Source of the DNA: Taenia hydatigena
Taxonomy: Eukaryota > Platyhelminthes > Cestoda > Cyclophyllidea > Taeniidae
Length of the DNA stretch: 64,000 nt
Direction of reading: 5' to 3'
Assembly: GCA_036345935.2 (NCBI GenBank)
Contig: JADWOT020000030.1
Span: 124,001 to 188,000, forward strand
Shown piece after piece: positions 25,601-37,870 of the stretch. The translations under genes were made by a program, and so were the position numbers. Under the pieces are notes generated by a model that saw only the letters and a list, made by a program, of their open reading frames with translations, ran no database searches and was not told where the DNA came from. The number at the start of each line of letters is the position of its first letter. Within the stretch, counting starts at the first letter, position 1.

Positions 25601-27039
25601 GAATATCTGTTACTCACTTTGCTGTTGTTAGCGAAACTCTATGGGGAATCTCAGCACTTGCACCAAATGACGGGAAAAGCCACAGGAAAAGACGAAAACG
25701 CATAAAGCAAACGTTTAGGCTTTGCAAAACAAGATTTCCTAGCAAAAAGCTTGCAAAGGATAGCTGAGTCGAAGCATAGGAAAACCAAAACAAATCAACA
25801 AGATGCAAGGAAAGCTTGTACAGCTTATCTACTTCAGTACTTTAAGCATTCAACCTACGAAGTGAGGCAGTCAAACTGTAAAATTTTTCCAGTTTGCCTT
25901 TTAATCATGTAGAGAAGCACAGCTGAGGACTTTTGGCAGGGGTCTCAAGATGTCACAAATTCAGTTCATTTCATTTGGTCAAATTTGGAGCAGCGGTATG
26001 GATGAACACACCATTGCGTTCATGTCGACGAAGCTAGCAAATGCTGACAAGTGCTGGTGGACAAATCTGCTTTACCAAGTCATCCGCGGATGCTGGATAG
26101 CAACATTACAAAGGAGTCTGATCAAATTTAAGGTTTGAGTAGGTCCCGATGATCGAAATTTGTTAACCAAGATTTCAGTACACCACTCTGAAGCTAAATG
26201 CTCGGTTTGCTCCGTCCAACTGGGTACTAGGTGTATCGGAAGATGCAGAAAAATTCCACGTCTTTTGCTATTGATTCGAGCCTTTTCTTTGTTAACACGC
26301 GTGCAAAGTGGAGCAGTGGCACGTGTAGCGAGTCGCATGGCACTCGGTTTTTTCCTGTTAGATTTCCTATGGAAATTCGCACAATGCTGAAGCACCAATT
26401 AAGACTGAAATACTTTACGCCCCATGAGTTTCGCGACTAAGTAGGTGGAGTTGCGATGCCTCCAAAGTCTTGAGTCACACTGTACCTCTACAAAAACAGG
26501 CCTTATTTCTTCGCGAAATCATGTTGTTTGAGTAAAAGCATTTTGAACAGTGGTGCACGAAAATTACATATGCCTACTTTCTATGACTCCACGGGCGTGA
26601 TGACCATGTGGTTTATGTAATTGAGGACATAGCGTTATGAGGTCGGTCGTGCTTGTGTCATTTCAAACAATTAGTGCGCCAGCATTTAGGATAGGTCCAT
26701 GACTTACCAATATTTACTTGCGTTTTGAAATCTTTGAAGCCCTCTCTCGGTCAGCCTTGCCTGATTAGTTGATAAGATCATGCAGGTAGATAAGCTGTTG
26801 TGAGCGCAGGCACCCTCAACCACCACCCTCTGTTGCCGTTGCAAAGTATACATAGCCCTAGGCGAATTTAATTGACATGGCCTTCCTCTTGTGGAGAACT
26901 TAATATTCAAAACATCAAACAGACCAACAGCACGTTCTAAGGCTAATGAAGAGGATCATCCTGATAACTAGGACTCATCGAATTAGTTTAAAATGTATTT
27001 TGTAATGAGCTCTATTTGGTAAGAAAACTTGGGCAAACG
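22681..27039. other. Intergenic, one doubtful finger remnant
   Basis: No gene supported. A - strand frame of 110 codons at 24811-25143 has no recognised motif. Near 26190-26260 (+) the reading A-K-C-S-V-C is followed by 12 residues and then Arg-x3-Arg, where a C2H2 finger would have His; this could be one more decayed exon A of the zinc-finger family, but no exon B or C was found after it. Confidence 0.3.
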
Positions 27040-28095
27040 AAGGCGGAAGAGTTAACATTGAGAGGGTTAAAGAATGCCTAACGTATGATTGGTGCAATGT
27101 CTGCACCTTGTTGCATGAAAAGCAAAACGGCGTCAAGTAAGTTGCTGATTTGGAGGTCTCGATTTAACTAGGGTGTTACAGTCGAAATCTACGATTTTAA
27201 CTCTGACGCGTTATCAAACAGCTTCTTAGCGCAATTTCTGCGGTTGGTTGATCTCTCGGGCAAACTTTAGGTTTAATAAGCGAATAAGTTGTTTGAAAAA
27301 TGAGCTCGAATTCTTTGCATACTACATTAAAGTTGACCTACTTTTAATTTAATGACACAAAAGCAGCCCAAAGGTTCTGCGGTGCACCGAGCAAATTAGA
27401 CAACGCGCAAAGAGATCAGCTAAAAGATGCTAAGTATGTGTGAAATGAGTTGGTGAAGTGATATGACAAAATGGCTGATAAGACCAGGACTGAACTTTTT
27501 GATCACTTGCAGCCCAAGTGCTCGTCGCTCAGATTCACTCAATGCTTCGTTTATCATTAACCTGATTCAAAATCTCCGCGCGTGAACATGCATATCTATG
27601 CACACTGGCATTGACATAAATGTGAATGCATTTGTTTGCCTTGATATAGATGGAAATGGGGAATCGCGCCTTGAAATAGGACAAAACCTGCCATTTTGGT
27701 CACGAAGCACGTGTACTTGTTACAAAGTGACGGTCTTGAACACCTCATAGAATGTTGCGCATTTGTGGAAGGCCACTTCGGTAAACAGCACGTCGTGATG
27801 GGCGAGATCTCGCAAAGGAGCTTGCAGCGCCTACAGTGGTTCAAGTGTAGATGCTTGGTAGTTGCATACTTGGCCAAATCTTTGAGCAGCAAAACATGCA
27901 TTACAGTTTATCGCACATCACTTCTACCTTTGTTGTGCTCCGAATGATGAGCTACATCTGAATATAGTCTACCAAGTGCGGGGCAAGAAGCCATTTGCCA
28001 TCGAAGATTTTTAGCGTATTAGGCATTTCAGAGGGTAAAACACTGCTACCTTATTACAGAGAATACAAATATGATAGGAAAATGTAACGAGCTGT
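27040..28095 (-). pseudogene. Decayed zinc-finger gene copy (copy IV)
   Basis: All three finger exons can still be traced in order. Exon A, near 27690-27775, reads F-H-K-C-A-T-F, 12 residues including one stop, His, four residues and Gln; the second Cys is Phe. Exon B, near 27345-27405, reads C-L-I-C, 12 residues with R-T-F, His, then TAA where the intact gene has CAG. Exon C, near 27040-27130, reads R-F-C-F-S-C, 12 residues, His, with the second His lost. Spacing (about 365 and 280 bp) is like the intact gene. The 5' flank to 28095 matches copy III. Stops and lost ligands make it a pseudogene. Confidence 0.55.
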
Positions 28096-28904
28096 CTGTT
28101 CTAGATAATCCAAAATCAGAAGTTCACTATATATAGGGTTAGCAATGCTAATGTTTCATCACTTGTTATTACTGCCCAGCACTGTTTTGCGTCAAGCACA
28201 GGAAATATTTCGTGAGGCGATTTTGAACATTTGGCTGGTAGTTGCTACTTTTTCAATAGCCATTTGAGCAGACGTGATGCGCTGTTAGGGTGGATGTTCC
28301 AAGGACTCAAGGAATCATCGATTTTTGAATTTGTACATCCACATTGATTGTTTTGAGAAAGAGATTTACTGGCTAGAAATGTCTCCTTGAAAGTACGAAT
28401 GGATTTGAACATGTCACAGATTGGAGTGATTTTATCGGTTACGTGCAAGAGACTTTTAAACGGTAAGCAGGAACCGTTATCAAAAAGCACGGAATGGTTA
28501 ATGGGTACTTTTAGGCAAGACACTACTGATGGGCGAAACATGGGCACTTGCAGCTTGGGTGCATTGATAATCCCACAAATTGTGACTCAGCAAGTCACAA
28601 ACTTTGAAGGGCTAAACCATCCAAACGCATCAATTGCAGAATTTCTATGGATTAGTCATCCACGCTGAGCCATTTTTAAACAGTAAGATGACCCCTCTAT
28701 CAGTATGGCTGCCCAATTATTTAGCGGCGCAGATGTGGTTTTAGATATAGCTTAATTTTATTTTTGTTATTTGAATCCTTTAGGGGACTCCTTGCCTCAA
28801 AATTACGGTAAATTTGTTTGACTGTTATCATCTCACCCTGCCAAGTAATTATGCCCTTCTATGGTAACTATCTCTTAAATTTGACTCCGCAACGTGGTCA
28901 GCAG
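28096..28904. other. Intergenic, no gene seen
   Basis: A 100-codon - strand frame (28245-28547) overlaps a 93-codon + frame (28387-28668); neither has a recognisable motif. I looked here for earlier exons of the tRNA-binding domain fragment that follows and found none. Confidence 0.4.
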
Positions 28905-29059
28905 TCTTGTACCACAAAGCCAATTGAGAAGATGCAAGGCATCGAGTCGCGGGGTATGCTGATGTGCGCCATCGACGCCAATGATGGGGTGGAACCTCTG
29001 GGTATTGAGAGCTCGATCAAACCATGGCTGGGTGACAATCTGCCTACAGAACTATCCTG
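28905..29059 (+). pseudogene. EMAP II/tyrosyl-tRNA synthetase-type tRNA-binding domain, fragment
   Basis: An exon-like block between acceptor gtcagcag and donor GTGAGT reads S-C-T-T-K-P-I-E-K-M-Q-G-I-E-S-R-G-M-L-M then C-A and later V-E-P-L. This matches the conserved core of the OB-fold tRNA-binding domain (family pattern C-N-L-K-P-x-K-M-R-G-x-x-S-x-G-M-x-x-C-A) found at the C-terminus of animal tyrosyl-tRNA synthetase, in AIMP1 and related proteins. V-E-P-L after the core favours the tyrosyl synthetase branch. The protein binds tRNA in the cytoplasmic translation machinery. Upstream domain parts were not found. A downstream block with a K-K-V motif near 29128 follows a good acceptor but is off by one in phase. 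I therefore treat it as a fragment, probably not functional. Confidence 0.45.
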
Positions 29060-32000
29060 GTGAGTTAATATTTACACTCTTTTGGCTTTGGAGGCTGGCT
29101 GTTTGAACTGGTATTCGTCTTCAGCCAATGTCGCAGATTCCAAAAAAGTCTTGAAACATAGTGAGACTGAGTGGGCACTCTGACTACTCTTCGTCTAGTA
29201 AACATAATTCACAACAGGTCCATTGAAGCTCTCAAGATTAATTGCGTAGATGAGATAGTAAAAGATTAATTCTCTGAATGCTCCTGGAGCATTTTGGGCT
29301 AGGAATGGGATGCTACCTCACCTTTGACTCGTGGAACTCCTGCATGTCTAAAGTGAAAATGATCGGTAGTTGCTGTGCGTGGGACTATTTGCTGTAGTGT
29401 TTCCAAGCAAACTTGTGAAATACATTGCCTGCCTAGGGGGCAATTCAGACGTACATAATGCGAAGCAGGCGTCCCTTCCCTCATTCATGCATACATCTCT
29501 CACATGGCTGTCATCGTCCTTCTCCTTTTCCAAACGACTTGCACTATGCCGAACTTGAACACAATTTTGCTTTTCACCTTCGCCGTTATGTGCTTTGTTG
29601 TATTCACAATAGCTATACCTAAATATTTCTCAATATCCCATCATAACCAACTTTCTTACTTTATTGCGAATCTTGCAAGCTCAGCCTATTTATACTCGTT
29701 CCTCTTTCTTCTCCGGGCTTAGTAAAAGCACGTTTTGATGAGATCAACGCACTTAACCACTTACGGTTAGCTAAGTCTGGTAGCGTTTGTCCAAGATGTA
29801 TGGTTAAAACGGGACTAACACTCGTTCATTTACTTCATTTGAGCATTTACTTTGGTCACTTATTAATTATCGGCAGCACGTTTAGTGCGGGGGAATTCAA
29901 TGTTATGCTTGGCAAAACTATTTGTTTGGTTGAGATTGGAACTCAGAGATTCTTTAAATCGTTGTAGACCATCGTGATGGATGTCAAACTTAAGAACTAC
30001 GGCTCGGAGCACCATGCAACAAAGCAAATTAACTTATATAGGTCTCCTGGTCCATCCCTTCTCTAATAACGTCTCTTCTACTATATTCTTTTCTTTTGAT
30101 GAAAGTAACCCGTTAGATTGTATATAGTTTGTAGACACACTACTTTAACTTTTCTCATTTGCTTAGCAAAATGACCAGCAGAGGTTCATACATTCAAAAC
30201 ATTTACTTACCTAGGCCGCTGGCTGATTCATATCAAAATGTAATCACGTCGGCAGTTACTCTTGTGTTCACAACTCCTCCGTCTCCAGTTTTAGCCGCTT
30301 AAGTACATTCCAATTTTGCTGTCGCGATGATGCAGGAGTGCACTAGGACCATCAACGTCAAACGGAGGTTTCAGCCCATGTTGGAAGTCTATGCCGTCCT
30401 GCATAAAATAGCTAGAGTTCATTTGCCTTGACCTCCTCTTGGACAATGAATTTACCTGTGACCCTTCAATGCTGCGACTGAAAATCCACCTCTTGCACTT
30501 ACACTGAGCTCGAGCCCATTCATCAAAAAGGCGCGGTGAACATTGCCTCAGCTATTCAAACAGCGCAGCTCCTTCCTCATGAAAACGCAAACAGACTCAC
30601 TTGTGCTGGTTGGACGATCAACTAATGTCCTAGTGTCAAGGTTCTTTCGTGATTCCATTACATTCAGCAGCCAAGATCGCCCTTACCTACCCAGTTTTCA
30701 TGCTCCGTAAATTGCAGATATTAACTAGGAATGCAGTTAGCATTATTGTAGGTAGGAGGTAGGCAGGCGGTGGTAATTAATTAACCAAAGCACCATCAGT
30801 AGTCGCCTCCGTGATCAAATACATAAACACCTTGAGAAATATAACGGGGACATAGGATCCTGTCCAATCCATTAACCATCGTGGGGTAAATACAAAAGAC
30901 TGCGCTTAATGCTGGGTTAGTGATATCGGTGACGCCACCAAAATCCTTGAATTAAAGACTAAAAGCACTCGCTCTCATTACAGCTTACCTATTTACTATA
31001 TTTCATTAGCACAGTTAGCACAGAAATGTAAGTTTAGGATGACTTAATTGCTAAACGTGCCTGTTAAAATAAATACGCATAACACTTGGCTTCAAAATAC
31101 TCAGGAAATTTGACTGGCTTTAAGTTCGGATGTTTTCATTTTCCAGCCATGGAGAGGCTATTGGGTTGCTAGGGTGTATGTGACGAATCGCATGCTTTGT
31201 GCGCACTCACCGCTGGTAGTCTAAAGTGTTCCTTTTAACCGAACTCACTTGGTTCATTAGAATTTACAAATGCTACCTCTACATGAGCTTACTCTAAGCT
31301 TTCGTGAAAATAATGGGTGTTTATGTAGGCATCGTTCGAAACTTTCAGCTTGTCATCAAATTGAGCGCAATTCTACAAAATAATAGGCTGTAAACTTTTT
31401 GGTACTGAACTCTTGTCCATTGCGATAATTACCGTATGCGATTCATGCCTTGGACCTCTAGAATACTCTATCCGTTCAATGGAGATTTGGTTTGGTGGCA
31501 GAAGATGTTTCATCATTATTACACGTAAAAAATCGAAGGTGAGTTGTAGTTCATTCATATTTTAAGATCTAGGAAAGTCGCAAGAAGTTCTATATTATTT
31601 TCTCTCATTGGGTAAACAGAAAAACAGGCTTCTGTTAGGTTATATCCTTGGACTAAAAATAGCGAACGAAATTGCGCATTCCATATTTAAATTATAGGAA
31701 GGTGCTACCGAATTGACTTCCAAATAGATTCATTTTTATTCTACACCCGGTCTCCATTCTCTAATGTGTGATGGCAAATCTGATTAGCAATTCCTACTCG
31801 TGGCCGTTCAGCTACAGATTAAGCATGTTTGCGTACGCTTATACAAAAAATATTGCAACATACTCACGTGTCTTACTCCTCTTCTACAAAAACTAGCGGT
31901 ACGTATGTCCTTGTCGATCCCCTCCCTTATCACAGTGTCCCATTTTAACCTCACGCGCTTGCATCCGCAAGCTCTGTAAAAACTTCATAACGTTAAGGAA

Positions 32001-35000
32001 CTGGCAAGCGATGGCACCGAAGACTTATTTGAACAGACCGATTTTCACAATACTGATCTAAAGAAAAGTTTGTGCAACTTATGCTGCATATACTAAAAAT
32101 CTTCAGTCTTAATCGACTGTTTCACCTCACTCTGTGATTAGAAGTAGGAAATGCCTGTCTTCCACTTTGAGCGGGAAAAGATGCTGTGAATACTTGGGAG
32201 GTGGAGGACTCTCCAATGCACTTTACCAAAGAAAATACAACATGTCCTCATGTTCTCGCCATGCCTCGAGACAACCATTCTCCTTCACGAGTTCCCATGC
32301 CCACTAAAAGCAAAAGGCCACCGCTACCACGCACTACCAATAAATAGATAAGCAGCATTGTATGAGTGATCGTGCATTACATTTAAAAGCAGTTTCTTGG
32401 CAACTTGACATGTAACTTCTTTAGGTCACATCAAGAAGACTGTAGCCCTTCTTGACGGAGTAGCAGGTGGTGGATTTCCGCTCCACTGGCAAAGAACAAG
32501 CAGAACAGCTCCGACTCACCTCCTTACTACCAAAATCACCGCGTTGCTTCTTTAATGTCAGTAAAAAATTCGTTTATTTGTTGTCTCCTCGTATGTACAG
32601 CCACATGAATTTTGCAGTGGCACTTCGTCCAAAATTATGCTCTACTGTTGCTACTTAGTTGACAATCAGAAGCAATGATTCCTCGTACCATTAACACAAT
32701 GATGTAAGTTGTAGAAAGCCTACGATAACATCTTAACGATTTCATACTTGCTTGCAACATTGTAAGGGGTTTTGCTCCCTGATTGCTTAGTACCAACTGC
32801 ATCGCACCGAAAAGAAGACCGGTTTAACGCCTTTATAACGCACCATAGGGAAGCCTAGTCTCAAACCATCCTTGCATCTGTTGCTCTCTCAGTTTAAACG
32901 ATTAATAAACGAAGTCGTGATGGACTTCTTACACATTTAAACCTTTATACACATTTGTTTCTAAAAAAAATCTACTCCACCACTTCTTATAATGCCTTAA
33001 CTGACATCGTCGCAAAACATGCTAATTTTTATTACATTCAATGTTTTTGGCGATTCAACCAGCCTAACCGCTATACGAACGATACAAAAATATAAGTTGT
33101 TAGAAATGACCAGACAATCAGATGGGGCCCGACTGAGATTGTATCAGTTACTCAGTTTTAGGATGTTTCGTCCTCTATGAGCCTCAAAAAGATCAACAAC
33201 TCCAATTTTTAATCAAGTTTTAACCGCTGAAGACTGCATGCATATGCGCGTGAGTCTTGACCGCAAATGAGTCAACCACGCGTAAAACCTTAACTAGGGA
33301 GATTTCAAATCACGCCATCAGCCAAATAGATGGGTCAAACGTCTATGATTTCTACACAGACAAAAATTAGACAGTTGGGCTGCTGCTCAAATCCATAAAT
33401 CAACGGCATAATAAAAGGGTGGGGGGATGAATTTAGGATGAGTGAGCGCTTTGCACAATGAGCAGAGAGATTAAAGATTGGTAAAGTCAGCCACATCTAG
33501 GTACCCAAGGAGCGACATTCTGTGCCTGCGGCCTAGTTGTCCTTGCTTTCAATTCTGCAGAGCTTGCTTTCGCTTGGCTGAGGTTCCACTTCATCTCTGC
33601 GAACTTCACCTCCGTGGCCACAGATGGGGAATGAAAATGGACAGTTGAACCAATGCACCCTGATGGACTGTTCTTGGCACTTTTAACAGCTAAGCGTACG
33701 TAGCCTGCGTTACCGCGTTAGGGGATGCTAGTGCTTCATGCGACGCTCATGCCGCCATTGTCACTTTGTTATCCCAAAATGCTGTAGGTCGGCACTCTAT
33801 GGTACCACTCTCGTGAGGTTCTATTGGGCGAGACCCTCTATTGTTGCAGCGACGATAAGAGGTTTCTAGCTGCATTTTCACAGAATATGCCACAGGAGGT
33901 TCGTCATTCATCGATGACTCAGAAATTAGCAAAAGTATCCGCCCATTCTGACAGAGGTAACTCGGTCGGGTGTTAAAGGACTCCCTAATTATAACACTTG
34001 ATCGTTTCTGTCTTAGCAAAGCAATAGACTTTGCTCCTAAGAAAAGTTCATGTGTACACTTGATGCGGACGCATCTCCACTATTCTCCCAAGTCCTCATT
34101 TCCTTATAAGAAGATGGATTTTTTCAACAAACCAACTTATACTACATAATTTGCATTGTTTTGATGGACCCAGGAAGGTGAAGTACTTGTTTACGTGCGG
34201 AAACTAGCTCATTCAAACCTGCTCACTTCTTCTCTTCATCCCGCCATCTCGCATAAATGCGTAGCAGGCTACTTGCACCCCTTCTTCGCCGACCTTGGCA
34301 AGAAATCGCTACCCACGGAATTCACCGATCTATTCATTGCCTAAACCAACACTGACAAGAATGACTTAGAAAGTCAATAAAAAAGGTGGATGAATTCTCG
34401 GGAAAGATGGCAGTTTGTCTCCCTTCGTTTTCTCGTAAAACTTCTTTGGCTTAAAAATGATATCCTCTTGCTAGCTTGTTAAGCTGAGGGCGATGCCTTC
34501 TATTGTGCTGCTGTAAATAGACTTATTATTGTTTCAGTTGATCATAATAGGTGTGCAAAGTCTGAATTGGGGCGTTTAGAAACAGAGAAGTCGCAATGCT
34601 CTACAGATCCCAAAAAGCGGGTTATAAGGTCTCTGACTGAAAACCATATTGTATATAAGCCTACAACCTAGCCTTTCGTTAAGAATCTTTTACGTATACA
34701 ACTCTCTGTATTTTTATTTTTGGCAAGCAGTTGTTAGGTCTTGCTACCGTCACTACAATGCATTGTCCTCCATAAACCATTAGGTGTTGAATTCATTGGG
34801 AAGGGAAGAAGAGTGATTAATTTAGTGGTGTCCTGTGTCATTGATCAGCGCAGGATCATTGAAACTGAGCCAGTCAGAGTGTATGGTACGGAAGATTCAA
34901 ATGTCATTGTTAGAGTGGCAGCATAAATTCGTATTCGCTCTGTTGTCCGTGCTGATTAGTGAGTTGTTTTTTGCACAAAATGATGCAGATTTGGAACATC

Positions 35001-37489
35001 AATATGTTGACATTTTCCTTTGCATGCGTTATGCATGCAGTCAGGTCATCACAGTCCACAAGTCCAGAAGATTGAGAAAAGAGTCCCACGCCAATCGTAT
35101 CACCTTCCCACGATACAGCACTAATAAAGCTTGAAAAGCTTTGTTAATAATAAGTCTGCAAAACATTTCCCACCGGTTCTTTTGGCCGCAAAAGAAAGAT
35201 CATTAGCTGTTTTATGCAACAAAGGTACGTAGAGATAAGTGACCTCTGAATTGGAAACTACTTTGCCATCGCGAGACAGGATTACAGTAGCCCTAGAGAA
35301 AATTTCTGGTTAGTGTTCTAAAACGGCGCAAGAGATTTCATGTGAACTCATACATAATGAACGGTGCTGCGTACTTTAATAACGCAAGTTTTGACACTGC
35401 GCTGGCATTCGTGGTTAGCTGCGTCACCATCAACAGCGTTTTTAAGGTAGTGACCATTTAAAATGCAAGGCATAAATGCGCTTCAATCCCTACTGCAAAA
35501 GATTTTGAAGACATTTATCATTTAGGGTGAGCAGTAGTACATACTATAAATTTTCGCAACCACTGCACTTGTTTGACACCTCTGGATGGCCTTTATCAGC
35601 TTCAATTTTTAAACTCAATTCGCATTTCTAATTTGCGAAACAAATTACTACTAAGTTCAATTAGTAGGAACAGTGGTTCAAAAATTACATACTAGCTAAA
35701 AGGTGATCCGTTTCTTCCGCGTTTCAACCGATCTTCTTCATCGCTAATATTTCCCACTTGACAAAATGCCAGGAATAATGAGTAGAATACTAAATGAACC
35801 AAGGCAAGTGACGCTGGGACACTTTTCTGCAGGCTGCTTAAGCGCTGTTGATGAAGTGCATCTTGAAAGTCATGCACATTGGATTAGACCGATAGGGATG
35901 TCTTACACGCATTCTGTAAGAAAATTTTCTACTGAACAAAAGGTAACTTAAATATTATATTTGCAAGCCTTTATGGAAATATTGCATTGCGACATATGAG
36001 AGGTGTCGTGGTTCTGGAAGAAGTTGTAGCCTATCAAACCCTCGAACTGGAAGAGAACTAATAGCTATAAGACGTAGCAGAAAGCTGCATTCTGGCCTCG
36101 CAACAAATAATGATATGTAGCCGCGCAGGGCTGCCTGGCATGTGTGCCCTAGAAAAACAATCACCAGAACTATGTATTGTCCATTCTCAATCAAATATTA
36201 GCTGGCGCGTACTCCAGACTGCGAAAGCACTTGTCTCGAAAATGAACGACATAGCTTCCTTTACCCCAATTTCTAGATATATGCTCACAGTCTATTGCGC
36301 ACGTAGGCATCCATAAACTGGTGCTAGGAGTTAAGGCTCGCAAGTATGGCACTAGAGGAATGGGCGGGAAGGACGTGTGATCCTCTTACAATCCAAGATT
36401 CTGAATGGTCTTTAAAGATTGTAATAAGATTTCCTTCTCACTGAGTAAGTATCTGACTCCTCTCGTGGTAAAGAAGGACATAGAGAGGAGGAAGGATCCT
36501 TGGTGAGTTAATAGTTTAGCTGGCTGTTAAACGTACTCAACGTGGAGATGCTTTACCATAACCAAGAAAATTTGAAGCCACTAATGCCGACGATTCAAAT
36601 GCAAAATTTAAATTCTGCTACGTTGATATTCAAGCGAATAATTGCATTAACAGGGTTGGAACTGATGTACACCGAAACAATGACTTGGCAAGGTCGTGAC
36701 GAATAGTAGAGCATTTTTCTGATTGCATTATGCCTATAGAATGTAAAATCAGTGATAATCTTTTCTGGGAAAGCTGGAATTTAACGATGACTTCCGACGA
36801 AATCTAATAGTTTAAATATTTAACTAGTAGTAGTTTTTGACCATATAAACGATAAATTGCAGACCACATGATATAAAATTGCATTTTAAACAAGGGATCG
36901 TATAACTCCCCTTCTTTAAACGCTTACCACAGGAGCGTTCCCATCTTTGCAGCAAAGTGAATTGTATTTGGCTTTAGTTGCGATTGTGACAGACAATTAG
37001 GAGGCAGTAGTCACATTAAAAATAATGACTGCACATATCAAAGCTGTCGTCACCTGTTTTGACGCAAGTTCGTAGGCTACAAATACCCGTGCCGCCTTTG
37101 ATTCACAAAAGTCTGATGATAATAATTCGTAACAAATAATTAACTAGCGATTGTTAGCAAACTACATTTCGGATCACTGGCATGATCTCTACAATTCTGT
37201 ACGCCATTTCTTCATTTAATGCTACTGCGATTCCGTGTAAATTCTGGAAAGTCTAAAAGTGGTTTGATTTCGTAGGTACCAAAATGGTGGTAATTTCTTG
37301 CCAAAGGTTGGCAACAAGGAATGATTCTGCCAATATCCAGAGCAATAAAATTAACCATTTTCTTTGATTCATAGAGTAGTCGCTCGTAATTGCTTTCGAA
37401 CCGCGACCATTAGTATTTAAACTGACTGACATTAGACGAGATCATTTAACATGCGACCAGAATTGATCCGAATTGAAAGTCAGGTGCAT
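29060..37489. other. Long intergenic stretch, no gene seen
   Basis: About 8.4 kb. Short frames only; none carries a domain I know. Segments near 30.3-31.0 and 31.9-32.8 kb have the uneven, GC-richer look of old retroelement sequence, but no reverse-transcriptase, integrase or terminal repeat could be read. Frames at 34741-34926 and 34835-35134 (+) overlap and look like chance. Confidence 0.35.
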
Positions 37490-37870
37490 GTTTCATTCTA
37501 TAATAGCCTCCCTCTCCCATTCGATTGAAAAATAATCAGAATTAAATCTCAATGCCCTATTTCTTTTTGTAATTGCTTGTGACGGTTCACATTTTATAGT
37601 TCTGCAACTCAGGTATAGCCGAGGCGCAAAGGTAATGTTTTGGCAAAGAAATCAGAGGCAGCAAGGGTATAAAGTTCCGTTCTATTGACCCATATTAATC
37701 CAAAATTGATCAGAATTTGTAAGTTAGCAACCCTTTCTCTTCTGTATGAGATAGCGACAGTTCTCACTTTCACTTCGGACAATGCAGATGTAGCAGCTGT
37801 GTAAGGTGTCTATTTTTGCAAGGAAAGCCGGGAAGACAAAAGCATTAGGATATGCTCTTTATTGATCTCT
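37490..37870. repeat. Degenerate satellite, period near 185 bp (block 1)
   Basis: Two diverged units follow each other. Landmarks are aatcagaatt, then a gttctcac/gttctgcaact block, then gaggcgcaaaggt/tgtaaggtgtctat, then ttggcaaagaaa/ttgcaaggaaagc, then agacaaaag-like text and tctattgacc/ttattgatctc. Units start near 37520 and 37705. The same landmarks return at 42640-43150. Confidence 0.5.
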
